This document shows positions 47,573-57,724 of a stretch of DNA of 64,000 nt, piece by piece. The notes under the pieces are model-generated. The model saw only the letters and a program-made list of their open reading frames with translations. It had not been told where the DNA came from and did no database searches. Every line of letters starts with the position of its first letter. Positions within the stretch are counted from its first letter, which is position 1. The translations under genes and the position numbers were made by a program. The stretch covers positions 2,094,553 through 2,158,552 of the forward strand of contig JAUZSN010000002.1 of assembly GCA_030949405.1 (NCBI GenBank). The letters run 5' to 3'. This DNA is from Methylococcales bacterium. Its GTDB lineage: Bacteria; Pseudomonadota; Gammaproteobacteria; Methylococcales; Methylomonadaceae.

Positions 47573-48299
47573 TCACGTTATTTTAGAATGTAAAGGACTT
47601 ACCAAGTATTATCAACAGGGTGGTCTGGATGTTAGCGTCTTAAAAGGGGTTGATTTAACGATTCAAGCGGGTGCGCGCGTCGCTATTATGGGTGCGTCAG
47701 GATCGGGAAAAAGTACCTTGCTTCATTTGCTTGGGGGGTTGGAAAAACCGACTTCAGGGTCAGTCATTTTAGATAGCGTTAATTTGGCCACGATTAAAGC
47801 GTCTAAACTGGCTAAACTTCGTAATCAATCTCTTGGGTTTATTTATCAGTTTCATCATTTGCTGGGCGAATTTACCTTATTAGAAAATGTAGCGATGCCC
47901 TTATTAATAGGTAATAAAACCATTAAAGAGGCACAGAAGCAAGCACTTGAATTGTTAGATCGCGTCGGTTTAGGGCATCGGGTTAAACATAAACCCGGTG
48001 AATTATCGGGCGGAGAACGTCAACGTGCAGCGATTGCGCGTGCCTTAATTAATCATCCTAAATGTGTATTAGCGGATGAACCTACGGGTAATTTAGACAG
48101 TAAAACGGCCGAAAACATTTATCAATTAATGCAAGAGCTTAATCAAGAGCTACAGGTTAGTTTTTTAATTGTTACCCATGATCCTGCTTTAGCACAGCGG
48201 ATGGATACGGTCTTACACATGGAAGATGGTTTAATTGTAGAAACACTGACCCCCGCTAAACTTAAATCATTAAATTCAGTCCATGAGTCTTACCCTTAA
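47565..48299 (+). CDS. lolD: LolD ATPase of the lipoprotein-releasing system
   Basis: The 244-residue ABC ATPase has [23 protein letters not shown], the family-typical FIYQFHHLLGEFTLLENVAMPLL, LSGGERQRAAIARAL and VLADEPTGNLD. It powers lipoprotein extraction by LolC/E at the inner membrane. Overlap with lolC and the Q-loop FHHLL motif make LolD the best call over other MacB-type ATPases. It overlaps the next small gene by 17 bases. Confidence 0.95.
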   Translation: MSNHVILECKGLTKYYQQGGLDVSVLKGVDLTIQAGARVAIMGASGSGKSTLLHLLGGLEKPTSGSVILDSVNLATIKASKLAKLRNQSLGFIYQFHHLLGEFTLLENVAMPLLIGNKTIKEAQKQALELLDRVGLGHRVKHKPGELSGGERQRAAIARALINHPKCVLADEPTGNLDSKTAENIYQLMQELNQELQVSFLIVTHDPALAQRMDTVLHMEDGLIVETLTPAKLKSLNSVHESYP

Positions 48300-48543
48300 A
48301 CTAACCGAACTAAAAATTAACACGCTGTTAAAACTTTTTAACGAGAGAACAGGTCATAAACTCGAATTAGTTTTAACGCTTAATGAACAAGATAACACGT
48401 TGCGAGGTTATGCGGCGACAGGCTTTAGAACAGGTGAAGAGGTCATTCATTTTATAGACTTACTTAAACTTAAAGGGGTCAAAGCCAAACCCTTGCAAGA
48501 ACATAATTTTATTGTTCACGTTGACGCGGCCATTAAGTCATAA
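48283..48543 (+). CDS. Small conserved-looking protein of unknown function downstream of lolD
   Basis: This 86-residue soluble protein starts inside the last codons of lolD (17-base overlap in another frame). It has alternating helix and strand segments: LKINTLLKLFNERTGHKLELVL, GYAATGFRTGEEVIHFIDLL, VKAKPLQEHNFIVHVD. I do not recognise the family. The position, codon pattern and overlap suggest translational coupling to lolD, so it is probably real. Nothing more can be said about function. Confidence 0.6.
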   Translation: MSLTLKLTELKINTLLKLFNERTGHKLELVLTLNEQDNTLRGYAATGFRTGEEVIHFIDLLKLKGVKAKPLQEHNFIVHVDAAIKS

Positions 48544-48707
48544 GGTGAATTTTGCTTATTTTGGGGTTATATGCTTAAATCAACTCGCTTTTTTGCTAGC
48601 TATTAAGATGGGTTAGCCTATTTATGAATTAAGTTTTGTGGCATCACCTCACTGCAAAACCTAACACAAACTTTGATTAATGAGGTAATAAATTTGGAGA
48701 AATTAAT

Positions 48708-49235
48708 ATGAAGAGCCTTACCGCACTTTCGTTAAGTATTGGTGCTTTAGCAGGACTTGCGACCTTTTTAGCCGTCGGTCCATTGAGTGGTATCTTTTTT
48801 ATCTGGGCAGCAACAATCGCTTGGGCCTCTTACTTTGCTTTAGGTGGCAATTGTGATGCGGCAAAAAATACAATTGTTTGTGGTATCTTTGGTGTTTTCA
48901 TGGCGTGGTATGCGGCGGTTTTGATCGTGAGTATTGCACCTGATTGTATCGTTCCTTTTCCATTAATGGCAGGAATTATTGTTGCCGTTTCGGTTGTTGT
49001 GACCTGTCTTGCGGCAAATATTCCTATGCTTGCAGCGATTCCAGCCAGTGTACTGGGTTATTCTGCAACGTTTGCTTACTTATTACAAACACCTGAAAAG
49101 CTATCAAAAGAAGTTTTGCTTAATGTTCAATGGGATAACCCATTAATAATCATTTCTTTCTCATTGGTTCTTGGAACGGCCTTTGGCATTGGTTCTGGTA
49201 AACTAGCGGCTAAATGGACAACCGTAGAAGATTAA
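48708..49235 (+). CDS. DUF1097 family membrane protein
   Basis: The 175-residue protein has six or so hydrophobic helices rich in Ala/Val/Ile. It starts MKSLTALSLSIGALAGLATFLAV and has a characteristic WAATIAWASYFALGGN segment seen in DUF1097 proteins. Its function is unknown; it is an inner-membrane protein. GGAGAAATTA precedes the ATG. It stands alone between the lol operon and the minus-strand sufU, followed by a GGGCTAAC/GTTAGCCC hairpin at 49245-49266. Confidence 0.8.
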   Translation: MKSLTALSLSIGALAGLATFLAVGPLSGIFFIWAATIAWASYFALGGNCDAAKNTIVCGIFGVFMAWYAAVLIVSIAPDCIVPFPLMAGIIVAVSVVVTCLAANIPMLAAIPASVLGYSATFAYLLQTPEKLSKEVLLNVQWDNPLIIISFSLVLGTAFGIGSGKLAAKWTTVED

Positions 49236-49244
49236 ACGTCTACT

Positions 49245-49266
49245 GGGCTAACCTAACTGTTAGCCC
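49245..49266 (+). terminator. Hairpin after the DUF1097 gene
   Basis: GGGCTAAC pairs with GTTAGCCC around a six-base loop, ten bases after the stop codon. No T-run follows, so it is a weak or Rho-assisted terminator at best. Confidence 0.4.
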
Positions 49267-49446
49267 CGCTTAACCTTGCTAAAGGCAGGCTTAAGTACCT
49301 GAACATAAAATATCGTCTATTTTTTCAATGGATTATCATTCTATAGAGTAGATGAAATTTTTTGTTTAGGTCGTTAGCCGACCCTTAATATTTACGGTAA
49401 ATAGGATGCTGTAATAGGTTTTAAAGGGTTACTTTACCCCCCTTAA

Positions 49447-49899
49447 TTATTCGGTCGAAATTGAATTCGCTTCATTTTTTAAGGCCGCATCTAAGGTATG
49501 CCAGGCTAACGTTGCACATTTTACCCGAGCTGGATAGTCACGAACTCCCGCTAAAACAGCTAACTTACCCACAGCTTCTAATTGAATTTCTTCCTCTTTC
49601 CCTGTTGTCATTTTATGAAAAACAGTGAATAAACTCATCGCTTCTTGTTCTGTTTTTCCTTTAATAATATCAGTCATTAACGATACAGATGCTGTAGAAA
49701 TTGCACAGCCTGATCCTTGAAAGCTTGCATCTTCAATAACATCATTTTGTATCTTTAAAAATAAGGTTAAGCGGTCACCGCATAAAGGGTTAAATCCCTC
49801 AACTTTTCGGTTCGCATTTTCGATTACCCTAAAATTGCGAGGGTTACGATTATGATCAAAAATAACCTCTTGATAAAGGTCGCGCAAGTCTTCAAACAT
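49447..49899 (-). CDS. sufU: SufU-type Fe-S assembly protein
   Basis: With the ATG at 49899 (MFEDLRDLYQEVIFDHNRNPRN) the protein is 150 residues; a TTG four codons earlier is weaker. The metal ligands are present: NPLCGDRL, GSGCAISTAS and RVKCATLAW, with the long insertion between the second and third that separates SufU from IscU. SufU accepts sulfur from SufS through a zinc site. Its partner SufS is about 24 kb away. It is a single gene here. Confidence 0.92.
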   Translation of the reverse strand: MFEDLRDLYQEVIFDHNRNPRNFRVIENANRKVEGFNPLCGDRLTLFLKIQNDVIEDASFQGSGCAISTASVSLMTDIIKGKTEQEAMSLFTVFHKMTTGKEEEIQLEAVGKLAVLAGVRDYPARVKCATLAWHTLDAALKNEANSISTE

Positions 49900-49961
49900 A
49901 GTATTTCTCAAATAATTAATCGTTCAGTATAAGCTGAATTCAAATTATAAGAAATCAATAG

Positions 49962-50086
49962 TTCGGACAGTTTTTGTAACCCATTGATTTAAAAAAGAAT
50001 TTACCAACACACCTCGTAAATATAAAACCCTTTAAAATCAATTGCTTATAGAATTAAGACCGCTATCTTTTTTAAAACTGTCCGAA
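49962..50086. repeat. MITE-like element with 13-bp inverted ends
   Basis: TTCGGACAGTTTT at 49962 is exactly complementary to AAAACTGTCCGAA ending at 50086. The 99 bases between are AT-rich with no open frame. Size and perfect terminal repeats fit a small non-autonomous element. I see no second copy in the window. Confidence 0.6.
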
Positions 50087-50590
50087 GTACTGAGAAATAA
50101 GAGGGGATAAAAGTTTGACGAAAATAGCTAAAAAATAGAGTGGAGTGATTAATAACCTGTAAGTTAACGTGAATTTTAGCGACAAACTATTAAGATGAAA
50201 TAAACACGATTAAATTGGATGCTATTACGTTTTTATTCCTTGAGAGAGGAGGGGCATTATACATCTAAATTTAGGCTTAAGATTAAAGGCTAAAAAGCAG
50301 ATGAACGCAGGAGAAAAATTAAGACAGGGGTAAAATTAAAAAAACTATTGAAATGATTAGAGGTAATTGATACTGTTTATCTTGATTACGATAGCCTTGA
50401 TATTTTATTTAAGTGGAAATATTATTAAGTTGTAGAAAGACGGGCAGTGAAATCAGGATTAAATTTATTAGGTTATTATAATCAGTTGGTTATGGGTGAG
50501 TTAAATGCTTTATGTGTGTGTTTAAAGGCGACTAATGATGTTTTTTAATCTAAAAAAAAAATATTAAGGACGATACATCAGGGTAGATTT

Positions 50591-50619
50591 AAAACATGTC
50601 TGTTTTTTTACGCTATAAT
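50591..50619 (+). promoter_or_regulatory. Candidate sigma-70 promoter of the chemosensory operon
   Basis: A perfect TATAAT occurs at 50614-50619, about 100 bases before the first large gene. A poor -35 (AAAACA) lies 17 bases upstream. No other strong -10 is seen nearby. Confidence 0.4.
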
Positions 50620-50675
50620 TATAGTTTTTTTAGACGCTAATCATTAAAACAATCCTATTTTTGGTAATAAGAATT

Positions 50676-50723
50676 ATGGCGAACAACATTTTTTCATTAC
50701 AACAGCAGCAGAGGAATAGCTGA
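50676..50723 (+). CDS. 15-residue leader frame overlapping the first chemosensory gene
   Basis: An ATG at 50676 opens a short frame (MANNIFSLQQQQRNS) whose TGA shares its last base with the ATG at 50723. The ribosome-binding site for the large gene (AGAGGAA) lies within the leader. Such overlaps can couple translation. It may equally be chance. Confidence 0.35.
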   Translation: MANNIFSLQQQQRNS

Positions 50724-53440
50724 TGCAAGAAAATGGTAATACTATACGCCTGCTCACTTATCGTGAGTTATTATTGGTTTTGCAAAAATTATGCAAGGAA
50801 AAGCATTCAGGGGTGATGGTTATCAAAAATGAGGCTGATGAAACAGCTGAATTTTTACTGGAAAAAGGCGCTATCTTTGATGTTGTTTTTAAAGCGAGAA
50901 GTGGAAAAGCTGCGCTAGGCTTAATTAAAGAAATAAAGAAAGGGCATGTTACTTTTTCTAATCATCTTAATCAGGGTGAAATAATAGAGAAAAAAATTGC
51001 CTTATCAACCGTTCAAATTTTTCAGATATTAACCTCTGATATTGAATTATCCGCAAAAAAATCGCAACAAAATCCGCTTAAACCCATAATGACGACGAAT
51101 GATGGATTAGCAACTAATTCATCTATGATTGAAGATGTGGTTACAAATTATGATGAATACAGTAGCATGGCTGAAAATGGAGGCATGGTAACCATTGAAG
51201 CGCAATTAGCCGCAATTATAGGACCGGTTGCTAAAATTGTATTTTTTGATTATTCGAAAGAAATTATTCGTGCGGCGAATGATTTTAAAATATTAAATGC
51301 GGTAGTAGAAAAAATTTCGAAAGAGGTTTTAACTGCTGAACAGCAAAAGATTTTTAGACAGAATATTTTAGCCTTTATTTCCCAATATAACTTGAAGGGG
51401 CATGATGCTATTTTACAGGCTTTAAAAGGGTCTGATAAAAAACTAAGGTTAAATAATTCAACATTGGGACTTTATGTTGCTAAGTACGGAATTCAAGGTG
51501 AATTTAACTCGCTACTCATAGATAAGTTATTATTACAGATTGAAATGGCTGGAAATTTAGGGCCTTCTGTTGATTTACTCGCTTTATTACGGTTATTGGA
51601 AAAATCAGGTCGCACTGGATTGCTGGAAGTTCGTGAAAAAGCAAAAGCAGGCGGATTTTATTTCGACAAAGGTGTTCTGATTAATGCAGTTGAGTGTGGT
51701 ATGAATGGCAAAATCATTGCCATGGATATTTTGCAATGGAATCATGATTATTTAGTGTTTAGAGCCGTCGCTCAAAAAAAGGTCTCTCGTCAGATTCAAC
51801 AAACGGTTGATTCTTTAGCTAAGGAAATGGAACTGTTAAAGATCGACGGCGTGGGGGTTCATAAAACGGCCATGCCTGAGTACAGTAAAGCCGACGAAAT
51901 TACGTTGGTTGCAAAAGCGATTGAATTAATTGAAAGTTGTGATGGTGCGCGTGCTGAAAAAATATTAACAAATATTTTAATAAGTCACGATGATAATTTT
52001 AAAGCCTGGTTATGGCTTTCGCGTGTGTTAACGAATATGACAGCCATTGAATTAGCATTGAAAAAAGCAGGGCATATTCACTCAAAAAATGCAGATTTAA
52101 TTGAGGAAGTTAGAAAATTTACTTTGGCGCGTAAAACAATCACCTCAGATTTTGTTATACGCTGTCCTTTTTGTTGGATGCCAACCGTTGAAAAAGAGAC
52201 GGAATGCAGTTATTGTCAGTCAAATTTTTTTATTGAGCCTAACTTTTTTAAACAGATAGGTAAAGCAAAAATAGATATATTAGATAAGGCAATTGACCGC
52301 TATAGTCATGCGTTACAAAAAGAAAATGACGGTAATAATCAAATTTACTTGCGGTTTTATTTTGCGATGGCGTATTTAAATCGACAATATTTTCAAGAGG
52401 GCTTAGATCAGTTTAATGAAATAACGCGTTTATTTCCTAAAAATAAGGCGCTGAATACCCAAGGACGTATTTTAACGGATTATATGAATGCGAGAGGGTT
52501 GAATTTTGACACGGCAGCTCCGACCAAGGAAAAACAGGTCAGTCATGATACCGAAAAACTGAAAATTTTAGTGGTTGAAGATAGTTTAGTTACTCGGAAA
52601 GTGATTACCAGAACACTCGTTGCTAATGGTTATGAAATTTTTGAAGCGAAAAATTCTTTTGAGGCACTCAATGGCTTAGAAGAAAAGAAACCTGATATGA
52701 TTTTATTGGATATTATCCTACCAGGAAAAGATGGTTACGAAATTCTTGAAGAAATTCGGCAAAAACCCATATTTGAAAAAACGCCCGTAATTATGTTAAC
52801 GTCACGGGATGGCTTGTTTGATAAGCTCAAAGGTAAGGTTTCAAGTGCCGATGAATATTTGACAAAACCATTTCAGCCGGATGAGCTGTTGACAGTTGTT
52901 CGTAAACATTTTGCAACAACTCAAAGTTTTTCACCCCCTCAAGTCAATGAAAAACCTGAGATTAATGAAAAATTTGAAGTCAATGAAACGCCTGAAGTCA
53001 ATGAAAAACTTGAAGATTCGATTACAATACCTTTAGAGCCGATTGTTGAAGAAAAAATACCCGCAAAAATAGGGTTGAAAACAAAAATTTTAATTGTGGA
53101 AGATAGTTTAGTAACGCGAAAAGTTATTGTAAGAACGCTTGTTGCAAGGGGGTATGAAGTGTTTGAGGCGAAAGACTCATTTGAAGCTTTAGAAGGCTTA
53201 GAACAAAAGAACCCCGACTTAATTTTATTGGATATTATTTTACCAGGTAAGGATGGTTATGAAATACTTGAGGAAATTAAGCAAAAACCATTATTTGAAC
53301 ATACGCCTGTTGTGATGTTAACGTCACGCGATGGTTTGTTTGATAAAATCAAGGGTAAAGTATCAGGAGCGAATGAATATTTAACGAAACCTTTTCAGCC
53401 TGAAGAGCTATTAACCATTGTGAGGAAATATTTAAGGTAA
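50723..53440 (+). CDS. DUF4388 protein with two receiver domains
   Basis: The 905-residue protein starts with a DUF4388/PatA-like domain (about 8-90, ending GHVTFSNH). It has a second such domain around 285-370 (LLRLLEKSGRTGLLEVREKAKAGGFYFDKGVLINA), a helical repeat region, and a CPFCW...CSYC zinc ribbon near 480-500. Two receiver domains follow, at about 614-730 and 788-903. Both receivers keep the VVEDS acidic pair, LLDIILPGKDG phospho-Asp and TKPF lysine. They are so alike that a recent duplication is likely. A linker repeats NEKxE-type units. No DNA-binding output is seen, so it is likely a phospho-relay or scaffold. Confidence 0.82.
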   Translation: MQENGNTIRLLTYRELLLVLQKLCKEKHSGVMVIKNEADETAEFLLEKGAIFDVVFKARSGKAALGLIKEIKKGHVTFSNHLNQGEIIEKKIALSTVQIFQILTSDIELSAKKSQQNPLKPIMTTNDGLATNSSMIEDVVTNYDEYSSMAENGGMVTIEAQLAAIIGPVAKIVFFDYSKEIIRAANDFKILNAVVEKISKEVLTAEQQKIFRQNILAFISQYNLKGHDAILQALKGSDKKLRLNNSTLGLYVAKYGIQGEFNSLLIDKLLLQIEMAGNLGPSVDLLALLRLLEKSGRTGLLEVREKAKAGGFYFDKGVLINAVECGMNGKIIAMDILQWNHDYLVFRAVAQKKVSRQIQQTVDSLAKEMELLKIDGVGVHKTAMPEYSKADEITLVAKAIELIESCDGARAEKILTNILISHDDNFKAWLWLSRVLTNMTAIELALKKAGHIHSKNADLIEEVRKFTLARKTITSDFVIRCPFCWMPTVEKETECSYCQSNFFIEPNFFKQIGKAKIDILDKAIDRYSHALQKENDGNNQIYLRFYFAMAYLNRQYFQEGLDQFNEITRLFPKNKALNTQGRILTDYMNARGLNFDTAAPTKEKQVSHDTEKLKILVVEDSLVTRKVITRTLVANGYEIFEAKNSFEALNGLEEKKPDMILLDIILPGKDGYEILEEIRQKPIFEKTPVIMLTSRDGLFDKLKGKVSSADEYLTKPFQPDELLTVVRKHFATTQSFSPPQVNEKPEINEKFEVNETPEVNEKLEDSITIPLEPIVEEKIPAKIGLKTKILIVEDSLVTRKVIVRTLVARGYEVFEAKDSFEALEGLEQKNPDLILLDIILPGKDGYEILEEIKQKPLFEHTPVVMLTSRDGLFDKIKGKVSGANEYLTKPFQPEELLTIVRKYLR

Positions 53441-53445
53441 TAATT

Positions 53446-54498
53446 ATGGTTAAAGCACCTTATAAGGTTTTAGTTGTTGATGACTCGAGTATTATTCGCC
53501 AAGCTATTATTGCTATTCTGAATTCTAGTAATGATTTGAACGTTGTAGGCGAAGCTGCGAATGGGCATGAAGCACTAATACAAATCCCTAAGTTAAAGCC
53601 AGATATAATCACTCTGGATATTGTTATGCCAGAAATGGATGGTTTAACCGCTTTAAAGCATATAATGATTTTTTATCCAACGCCTACGGTGATTTTAAGT
53701 AGTTTTATTCAGGAAGGAACGCCGATTACGTTTGATGCTATTCGTTATGGTGCCATTGACTTTATAAATAAGCCTTCTAATTTAGCTAATAGTGCGTCTA
53801 GGCTTCAAAAAGAACAGTTAATAAAAAAAGTTTGTTTGGCGGCAAAAGTTAGAAGTAACGCACTTCAATATATTAGATTGAAACCTAATATAAAAGTGAC
53901 TAGCACTCAAAAGCAAGGATGTAAAAATTTAGTCGTCTTGGGCGTGGGTGAAGGGGGCTATGGAACGTTGTTAAAAATAGTTCCTAAATTATTGGTTAAT
54001 AATACGACCGCTTATATTATTATTTTTTATGAAGCTGCGGCGCATGTAGATGGTTTTATTCGTTATCTTAACCATTTTAGTACAGTAAATGTGCAACGTG
54101 CGGTGAATAACGCTTTATTAGAAGTCGGCGGCTGTTACATTAGTACGGGTGAAGAATATGTCACAGTTCATGGAGAAAGAGGAAAATTAACAACGTATGT
54201 CAGTCCGGCTCCTTTTTCATCACGTCGTGGTTCAATTGATATGTTGATGTTTTCTGTGGCAGAAAACTTAGATAAACACTCATTGGGTGTAATACTTTCG
54301 GGTGCAGGAAGTGATGGTGCTGAAGGACTCGAAGAAATAGTACGTGTGGGGGGTGGGGCTATTATTCAGTCACCGGTTAGTTGCCTTTATAAAAGTATGG
54401 CTTTGTCAGCTTTAAATTTATGTGAAGCAGAAGTAGTGGTTGCCGATAGGGAAATTGCTACTGAAATAAATAATTTTTTAATGTATTCGGTCGATTAA
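53446..54498 (+). CDS. CheB-like response regulator lacking catalytic Ser and His
   Basis: The 350-residue protein has a receiver (VVDDSSIIRQ, phospho-Asp in ITLDIVMPEMDG, KPS lysine) and a CheB methylesterase fold. In the fold the nucleophile motif GASTGG is GVGEGG and the QHMP histidine motif is replaced by FYEAA; the aspartate motif GSDGA is kept. So it is probably not a methylesterase and may act as a phospho-controlled binding protein. It starts five bases after the previous gene and belongs to the same operon. No CheR is in the window. Confidence 0.85.
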   Translation: MVKAPYKVLVVDDSSIIRQAIIAILNSSNDLNVVGEAANGHEALIQIPKLKPDIITLDIVMPEMDGLTALKHIMIFYPTPTVILSSFIQEGTPITFDAIRYGAIDFINKPSNLANSASRLQKEQLIKKVCLAAKVRSNALQYIRLKPNIKVTSTQKQGCKNLVVLGVGEGGYGTLLKIVPKLLVNNTTAYIIIFYEAAAHVDGFIRYLNHFSTVNVQRAVNNALLEVGGCYISTGEEYVTVHGERGKLTTYVSPAPFSSRRGSIDMLMFSVAENLDKHSLGVILSGAGSDGAEGLEEIVRVGGGAIIQSPVSCLYKSMALSALNLCEAEVVVADREIATEINNFLMYSVD

Positions 54499-54536
54499 GT
54501 GCCGTATGAATATGATGACTCTATGAGGAAATTAAA

Positions 54537-57500
54537 ATGAAATGGTTTAGAGACCTCAGTCTCAGGATAAGACTACTGGCTTTCTTCTTGGTTGTAGGGA
54601 TTGTTCCTTTTGCAGTAAGTGGATTTATTGCGGCAACGAGTTCTTCTGCTGCTTTGGAAGAACAAATTTTTGACTCGTTAACAGCGGTTCGACAAGTAAA
54701 AAAAGAACGCCTTGAGTCTTATTTTGCTGCTCGTAAAGGGGATGTCTCGGTTTTGGCAAACACCGTATCTGCGATGAAAAATGAAGGGTTTAGTAAGCTA
54801 GAAGCTATTCAAGCGTTACAAAAAATTCAGCTTGAAGACTATTTCGATACTCGATTTAAATTAATGGCTGACGTACAACAAAATATACGTTTTACTGAGG
54901 GGGTAAAGTTGTTTTCAGCCGCTTTTAAGCAAGGTATAAAAAGTGAAGCGTATAGGGCATTATCCTCAACAAAAGAAAAGGGCTTTAAAACTTTTTTAGT
55001 TCAATCAGGTTTTTATGATCTTTTTTTAATTGATGCTGAAGGTAACGTTGTTTACAGTGTTGCGAAAGAGTCAGATTTTGGTGTTAATATTAAAACAGGT
55101 GCATTAAAGACATCAGGAATAGGACGTGTATTTACTAAATCACGAACACAAATTGTGATTGAGGATTTTTCGTGGTACGAGCCTTCTAAAGCCCAAGCTG
55201 CTTTTTTGGCCACGCCTTTAACAGACAATTCAGGACGATATATCGGAAGTGTTGTTTTTCAAATTTCAGCAGATCCTATTAATAAAATCACTCAACAACG
55301 AAGTGGTTTAGGTCAAACCGCTGAGAGTTATTTGGTGGGTCGATCGTCTGACAATAAAAACTCCTTGCGAAGTAAACGATTATTAAAGAAAGGTGGCGTT
55401 GGTGACGAAGAGTTAGGTGCAGACGTTAACTCGGTACTGGATGGCGATCAAGGACGGATTACTAAATCGGGCGGAACGGGGATATTAAAGATTAGTGTTT
55501 ATACCCCACTTGAGATACCTGGTTTAAAATGGGGGATTATTTCTTCGGCAACTATGGAAGAGGTCGTTGTACCCAAGATAAAAGGGGAAGAGGAAGATTA
55601 TCTGGTTAAGTATAAAAAAGCCTATGGTTATAATGATTTATTCTTAATTGATCCAAGTGGTTTTATTTTCTATACCACAGATCATGATTTAGAATATCGT
55701 ACTAATATTTTGACAGGAATTTATTCATCAACCAATCTTGGAAAACTGATTGGTCAAATTAATAAATCTAAGACATTTGGGTTTGCTGATTTTAAACTTT
55801 ATGCCCCTTCAAATAATTATCCTGCGGCTTTTGTGGCTCAACCGGTTGTTAAGGATGGAAAAGTAGAATTAATTGTTGTATTAAAGCTCTCTATTAAAAA
55901 AATTAACGAAGTCATGCAGCAACGTGCAGGGATGGGGGAAACGGGAGAAAGTTATTTGGTGGGTTCGGATAATTTAATGCGTTCTGATTCTGTTTTTGAT
56001 AAAACACATAAAGTAAAAGCTTCATTTGAAAACCCGAATAACGGGAGTGTAAAAACTAAAGCGTTTAAAGAAGCCTTAGCGGGTAATGACGGTGCGATAC
56101 GAATTGATAACTATCGGGGAGTTTCTGTATTATCGTCGTATACGCAATTAAAAGTTTTTAATACGACATGGGCTCTTATTGCTGAAATTGATGAAGACGA
56201 AGCGTTAAGTTCTGTAACCGCATTACGACGCTATATGATGATTTTAGGCTTAATTGTTGGAGTTTTGATTGTTGCCTTTGCTCTTTATGTTGCGAAATCA
56301 ATTGCGAATCCGATTGTAAACATGGCGAATACGATTACAAAAATTGCTGAAAATAGAGATTTAACGCTAGATGTTCCCGTGGAATCGGATGATGAAATTG
56401 GACATATGTCGGTTGCGTTTAATAATATGATGCATATTATTCATGAAGCGTTTAAAACAGTAAATGAGTCCGCGTTTAAAGTGGCGGATGGTGCAGAAAA
56501 CGTGGCAAGACGAGCAGCAGCAAATAGAGAGAGGGCGCAAAGTGAGTTAGTTCGTGCGCATGAATCGGTGGATATTATCTCAGAAATGGGAGGGACTGCA
56601 CGTCAAGTGAGTCAGGCATCGGAAGCACAGAAAATGGCGGCAGAAACATCAACGATAACGATTACACGATTACTGGATTCAGTCTCAAAGGTATCAGAAT
56701 TAGCGGCAACTCAGAATAAAGAGGCTACTGAAACCATGGTACGGGTATCTGAGATGGGGCAAATCGGAACGAAGGTTGTTGCAACCGCAAGAGAACAGGG
56801 GGCGATGGTAGCCCGGGTATCTTCAGCGGTAGCATCAATTACAGGGGCTGTGGAAAATATGAATAAAGCCGTTGGACAAGCCACAGAACATGGTAAAGCA
56901 TCACTAATCGCCGCTGAAGAAGGTCGAAAATCAGTATCATCAACGGTAGAAGGGATGCAGGCTATTGCGGACTCATCTGAACAAATCTCTGATATTATCG
57001 GGGTAATTACTGAAATTGCTGAACAAACTAACTTATTAGCACTGAATGCTGCGATCGAAGCGGCAAGAGCGGGAGCGCATGGTAAAGGTTTTGCGGTGGT
57101 TGCGGATGAGGTAGGTAAACTAGCCCAACGTTCATCGGAAGCGGCAAAAGAAATTACCCAGTTGATTAAGGATTCAAGTGAAAGGGTTGCCGATGGGTCA
57201 AAACTGACTGATGAATCTCAACAATCATTGATTAAAATTGATGAAGGGGGTCGAGATAATATGCGAGCCATTGATGAGATTGAAAGAACGGCGGATGTTT
57301 TAGCACAAGGTACAGAGCAAGTACAAGGCCTGATGAAAGAACTTAATGTTTTGGCCGAACAAATTGCGGGTATGGCGGGCGAGCAGGGTGAGCGTCGTGA
57401 GGTTGCAGAAAAAGCATTATTATTATTACTTGAAGAATCAAATCGTATTACAGAATTAGTTGGTGAGGCGAATAAGGGTGCGAATGAAATTGGGACAGAA

Positions 57501-57710
57501 ATGAATAGTATTGTATCGCGCACAGAGGAAATGAGTACGATGACAGATCAACAAGCAAAACGTTCTGCAAAAGTGGTAAATATTTCTAATTCATCCGCGC
57601 AGGCAGCAGAACAAACAGTGGAAGGAGCGGGAACCGTTGTAAAAATTACTGAGGGTTTACAAGATTTGTCAAAAGATCTAACAACTCAGGTCGAAAACTT
57701 CAAAATTTAG
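54537..57710 (+). CDS. Methyl-accepting chemotaxis protein with tandem sensor domains
   Basis: The 1057-residue receptor has a membrane helix at about 12-32 and a very large periplasmic part with two related Cache-like units ([13 protein letters not shown] near 160 and [13 protein letters not shown] near 360). A second helix lies at about 563-585, followed by a HAMP domain and a long cytoplasmic coiled coil with the hairpin tip [31 protein letters not shown]. The repeated sensor half suggests duplication. It is the only receptor in the operon. The signalling tip that contacts CheA and CheW is intact. GGAAAT precedes the ATG. Confidence 0.94.
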   Translation: MKWFRDLSLRIRLLAFFLVVGIVPFAVSGFIAATSSSAALEEQIFDSLTAVRQVKKERLESYFAARKGDVSVLANTVSAMKNEGFSKLEAIQALQKIQLEDYFDTRFKLMADVQQNIRFTEGVKLFSAAFKQGIKSEAYRALSSTKEKGFKTFLVQSGFYDLFLIDAEGNVVYSVAKESDFGVNIKTGALKTSGIGRVFTKSRTQIVIEDFSWYEPSKAQAAFLATPLTDNSGRYIGSVVFQISADPINKITQQRSGLGQTAESYLVGRSSDNKNSLRSKRLLKKGGVGDEELGADVNSVLDGDQGRITKSGGTGILKISVYTPLEIPGLKWGIISSATMEEVVVPKIKGEEEDYLVKYKKAYGYNDLFLIDPSGFIFYTTDHDLEYRTNILTGIYSSTNLGKLIGQINKSKTFGFADFKLYAPSNNYPAAFVAQPVVKDGKVELIVVLKLSIKKINEVMQQRAGMGETGESYLVGSDNLMRSDSVFDKTHKVKASFENPNNGSVKTKAFKEALAGNDGAIRIDNYRGVSVLSSYTQLKVFNTTWALIAEIDEDEALSSVTALRRYMMILGLIVGVLIVAFALYVAKSIANPIVNMANTITKIAENRDLTLDVPVESDDEIGHMSVAFNNMMHIIHEAFKTVNESAFKVADGAENVARRAAANRERAQSELVRAHESVDIISEMGGTARQVSQASEAQKMAAETSTITITRLLDSVSKVSELAATQNKEATETMVRVSEMGQIGTKVVATAREQGAMVARVSSAVASITGAVENMNKAVGQATEHGKASLIAAEEGRKSVSSTVEGMQAIADSSEQISDIIGVITEIAEQTNLLALNAAIEAARAGAHGKGFAVVADEVGKLAQRSSEAAKEITQLIKDSSERVADGSKLTDESQQSLIKIDEGGRDNMRAIDEIERTADVLAQGTEQVQGLMKELNVLAEQIAGMAGEQGERREVAEKALLLLLEESNRITELVGEANKGANEIGTEMNSIVSRTEEMSTMTDQQAKRSAKVVNISNSSAQAAEQTVEGAGTVVKITEGLQDLSKDLTTQVENFKI

Positions 57711-57724
57711 TCAAGGGGTTCAAT

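Larger units (their letters stand above)
49900..50675. other. Long AT-rich intergenic region before the chemosensory operon
   Basis: About 775 bases contain the MITE-like repeat at 49962-50086 and a candidate promoter near 50591-50619. Otherwise there is AT-rich sequence with no convincing frame on either strand. The length would allow several regulatory sites for the downstream operon. Confidence 0.5.
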
